Below are positions 14,545 to 14,561 of a DNA stretch of 14,561 nucleotides, in pieces. The number at the start of each line of letters is the position of its first letter. Positions within the stretch are counted from its first letter, which is position 1. The notes beneath the pieces are model-generated. The model saw nothing but the letters and a program-made list of their open reading frames with translations, was not told the DNA's origin and ran no database searches. Both the position numbers and the translations under genes were made by a program. The stretch spans positions 1 through 14,561 of the forward strand of contig JAACDV010000063.1 of NCBI GenBank assembly GCA_009936825.1, given 5' to 3'. The DNA is from Bacteroidota bacterium (GTDB taxonomy: Bacteria; Pseudomonadota; Alphaproteobacteria; Puniceispirillales; Puniceispirillaceae).

Positions 14545-14561
14545 CAAGTCTCTGGCCTAGC

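Overview
The window is a chromosomal segment of a proteobacterium, most probably a marine alphaproteobacterium. The protein families and several gene pairings (kdsB-pheA beside a membrane-anchored cytochrome c; tsaD-gpsA-EVE divergent from hemC) are typical of that class, and the moderate GC content would suit a SAR116/Puniceispirillum-like lineage. The lineage is an inference from protein style and gene order, not from any database search. Almost all of the window is ordinary core metabolism, densely packed, with no integrase, insertion sequence, CRISPR array, toxin-antitoxin or phage gene.

Layout. (1) 1-1987, minus strand: kdsB (CMP-Kdo synthetase), then pheA (prephenate dehydratase) behind a leader carrying a long inverted repeat, then the 4.5S/SRP RNA gene with its own promoter; part of the 3' end of the SRP RNA gene and its flank is duplicated in tandem. 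(2) 2155-4573, plus strand: a membrane-anchored CycM-type cytochrome c, a HisN-type histidinol-phosphatase overlapping it by 4 bases, and a GhrA-like 2-hydroxyacid dehydrogenase. (3) 4621-7495, minus strand: a DinF-subfamily MATE exporter followed by an M17 leucyl aminopeptidase. (4) 7684-10829, plus strand: an envelope-glycolipid cassette made of an ArnT/PMT-like GT-C transferase, a DPM1/ArnC-like GT2 transferase and a free-standing LAB_N small membrane protein. (5) 10870-13458, minus strand: tsaD-gpsA (ATGA overlap) and an EVE-domain protein. (6) 13609-14544, plus strand: hemC, divergent from tsaD.

How the parts fit together: kdsB and the glycosyltransferase cassette both serve lipopolysaccharide or other envelope glycans. 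In the cassette, the GT2 enzyme would charge a polyprenyl phosphate with a sugar, the LAB_N protein may help move or present it, and the ArnT-like enzyme would transfer it to a periplasmic acceptor. pheA and hisN serve Phe and His synthesis, hemC serves heme, gpsA phospholipid and tsaD tRNA t6A.

No clear undescribed multi-gene system was found. The signals worth a second look are small: an AT-rich, hairpin-rich segment of about 145 bp carried in frame inside the ArnT-like gene (possible inserted palindromic element); two separate 18-bp in-frame tandem duplications in the two neighbouring glycosyltransferase genes; an 11-bp perfect inverted repeat in the pheA leader; a hairpin masking the cycM ribosome binding site; a 14-bp palindrome overlapping the tsaD ribosome binding site; and a hexamer-repeat N-terminal extension on TsaD.
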